NCBI GenBank assembly: GCA_012960415.1
Contig: DUBH01000084.1
Coordinates: forward strand, 38,972 to 73,697
Reading direction: 5' to 3'
DNA: 34,726 bases
From: Henriciella sp.
GTDB lineage: Bacteria > Pseudomonadota > Alphaproteobacteria > Caulobacterales > Hyphomonadaceae
Part shown: piece by piece, positions 34,211 to 34,726 of the stretch
How positions within the stretch are numbered: position 1 is the first letter of the stretch
Layout: each line of letters begins with the position of its first letter
Made by a program: the position numbers and the translations under genes
The notes under the pieces: generated by a model
What the model saw: only the letters and a program-made list of their open reading frames with translations
Databases searched by the model: none
What the model was told of the DNA's origin: nothing

Positions 34211-34723
34211 ATGACCGACACCCCAGAAAAGCAAGCCAGCCGCACGCCGCTGCCCAGCAAGATCATCGACGTTATCGCCGAATGGGCGCTCTATGCGTCC
34301 GTCGCGCTCATCATCATGGGCATCTCCCAGCCCTCCATCATGAAGCCGAATTATGTGGGCATCATGATCGAGTACAATCTCTGGGGTCTGGTTGAGACGC
34401 TGATTGAACTCGACCTCTTTTTCCTCGGCATGGTGGTGGTTTTCTTCTCCGGCGTCTTCCCGCTGGCAAAAACATTCATCGCCGCCATCATCTTCCGGCG
34501 CGGCGCGCCGCCCAGCCCGAAGCTCGCCTGGTGGCTCAACGTGCTCGGCAAATGGTCGATGCTGGACGTGTTTCTAGCCGCCCTGCTCATTGGCCTGTCA
34601 CAGACCATGGCCTATGTCGGCTTCCACCCGCGCATCGGGCTCTACTATTTCGCGGCAGGCGTGATCCTGAACAATATCGCGACCATGCGGCTATCCTTCG
34701 CGCGCTGGAAACCGGCCAGCTAG
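34211..34723 (+). CDS. PqiA (paraquat-inducible protein A) family membrane protein
   Basis: 170 residues with four membrane spans (about 20-42, 66-90, 112-130, 136-158). The conserved segment LGKWSMLDVFLAALLIG and the preceding FPLAKTFIAAIIF mark the PqiA domain. In E. coli PqiA has two such domains and works with the MCE protein PqiB in lipid transport across the envelope; here there is one domain and no MCE gene in view, so this is a shorter, orphan form. It lacks a clear ribosome site before the ATG at 34211. The gene ends three bases before the window edge; what follows is not visible. It is divergent from the M48 protease. Confidence 0.85.
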   Translation: MTDTPEKQASRTPLPSKIIDVIAEWALYASVALIIMGISQPSIMKPNYVGIMIEYNLWGLVETLIELDLFFLGMVVVFFSGVFPLAKTFIAAIIFRRGAPPSPKLAWWLNVLGKWSMLDVFLAALLIGLSQTMAYVGFHPRIGLYYFAAGVILNNIATMRLSFARWKPAS

Positions 34724-34726
34724 AGA

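Overview
This window is about 34.7 kb of GC-rich, densely coded bacterial chromosome. Gene content, protein sequence style and codon use point to an alphaproteobacterium, most likely of the Caulobacterales/Hyphomonadaceae type. This placement is inference from protein resemblance, not from a marker-gene search. I see no prophage, insertion sequence, integrase, CRISPR array or defence island. Most of it reads as core genome with several poorly characterised families.

Layout. (1) 1-3839: the 3' part of a GH15 glucoamylase/trehalase-like gene, a DUF1330 protein, a HAD acid-phosphatase lipoprotein coupled to a GST-like protein, and a convergent free-methionine-sulfoxide reductase. (2) 3987-10121: a six-gene operon, DUF4129 - DUF4350 - MoxR ATPase - DUF58 - SpoIIM-like - RDD, in which every junction is an overlap, followed by a Crp/Fnr-type regulator. 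This is the best candidate in the window for a poorly described multi-protein system: an AAA+ ATPase with a vWA-like partner and four membrane proteins. (3) 11056-14511: a CAU-anticodon tRNA, a SIMPL-domain secreted protein, panD and an SLC13/RCK transporter. (4) 14529-19118: a minus-strand group (YjbQ, VOC, MDR oxidoreductase), a transglutaminase-like protein, the ohr-ohrR organic peroxide defence pair with a recognisable promoter/operator, and a DUF72 protein. (5) 19197-24670: a DUF1254/DUF1214 protein, then the dnaG-rpoD macromolecular synthesis pair. The primase lacks all four usual zinc ligands of its N-terminal finger. (6) 24754-28782: a CPBP membrane protease divergent from a TetR regulator, a YqeY protein divergent from carA, and a 2OG-Fe(II) oxygenase. 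(7) 28839-34723: an orphan radical SAM protein, a small secreted DUF2141 protein with two near-identical palindromes in its promoter, an S9 prolyl-oligopeptidase-like peptidase, a GFA-family protein, an M48 metalloprotease and a PqiA-like membrane protein.

Themes. Several genes deal with oxidative or electrophile stress (ohr/ohrR, the fRMsr-like GAF protein, a GST, an MDR oxidoreductase, GFA) and with envelope quality control (MoxR operon, M48 protease, CPBP protease, S9 peptidase). Genes are packed tightly. No gene-free stretch exceeds about 215 bases, and three convergent pairs share or abut palindromic stop codons.
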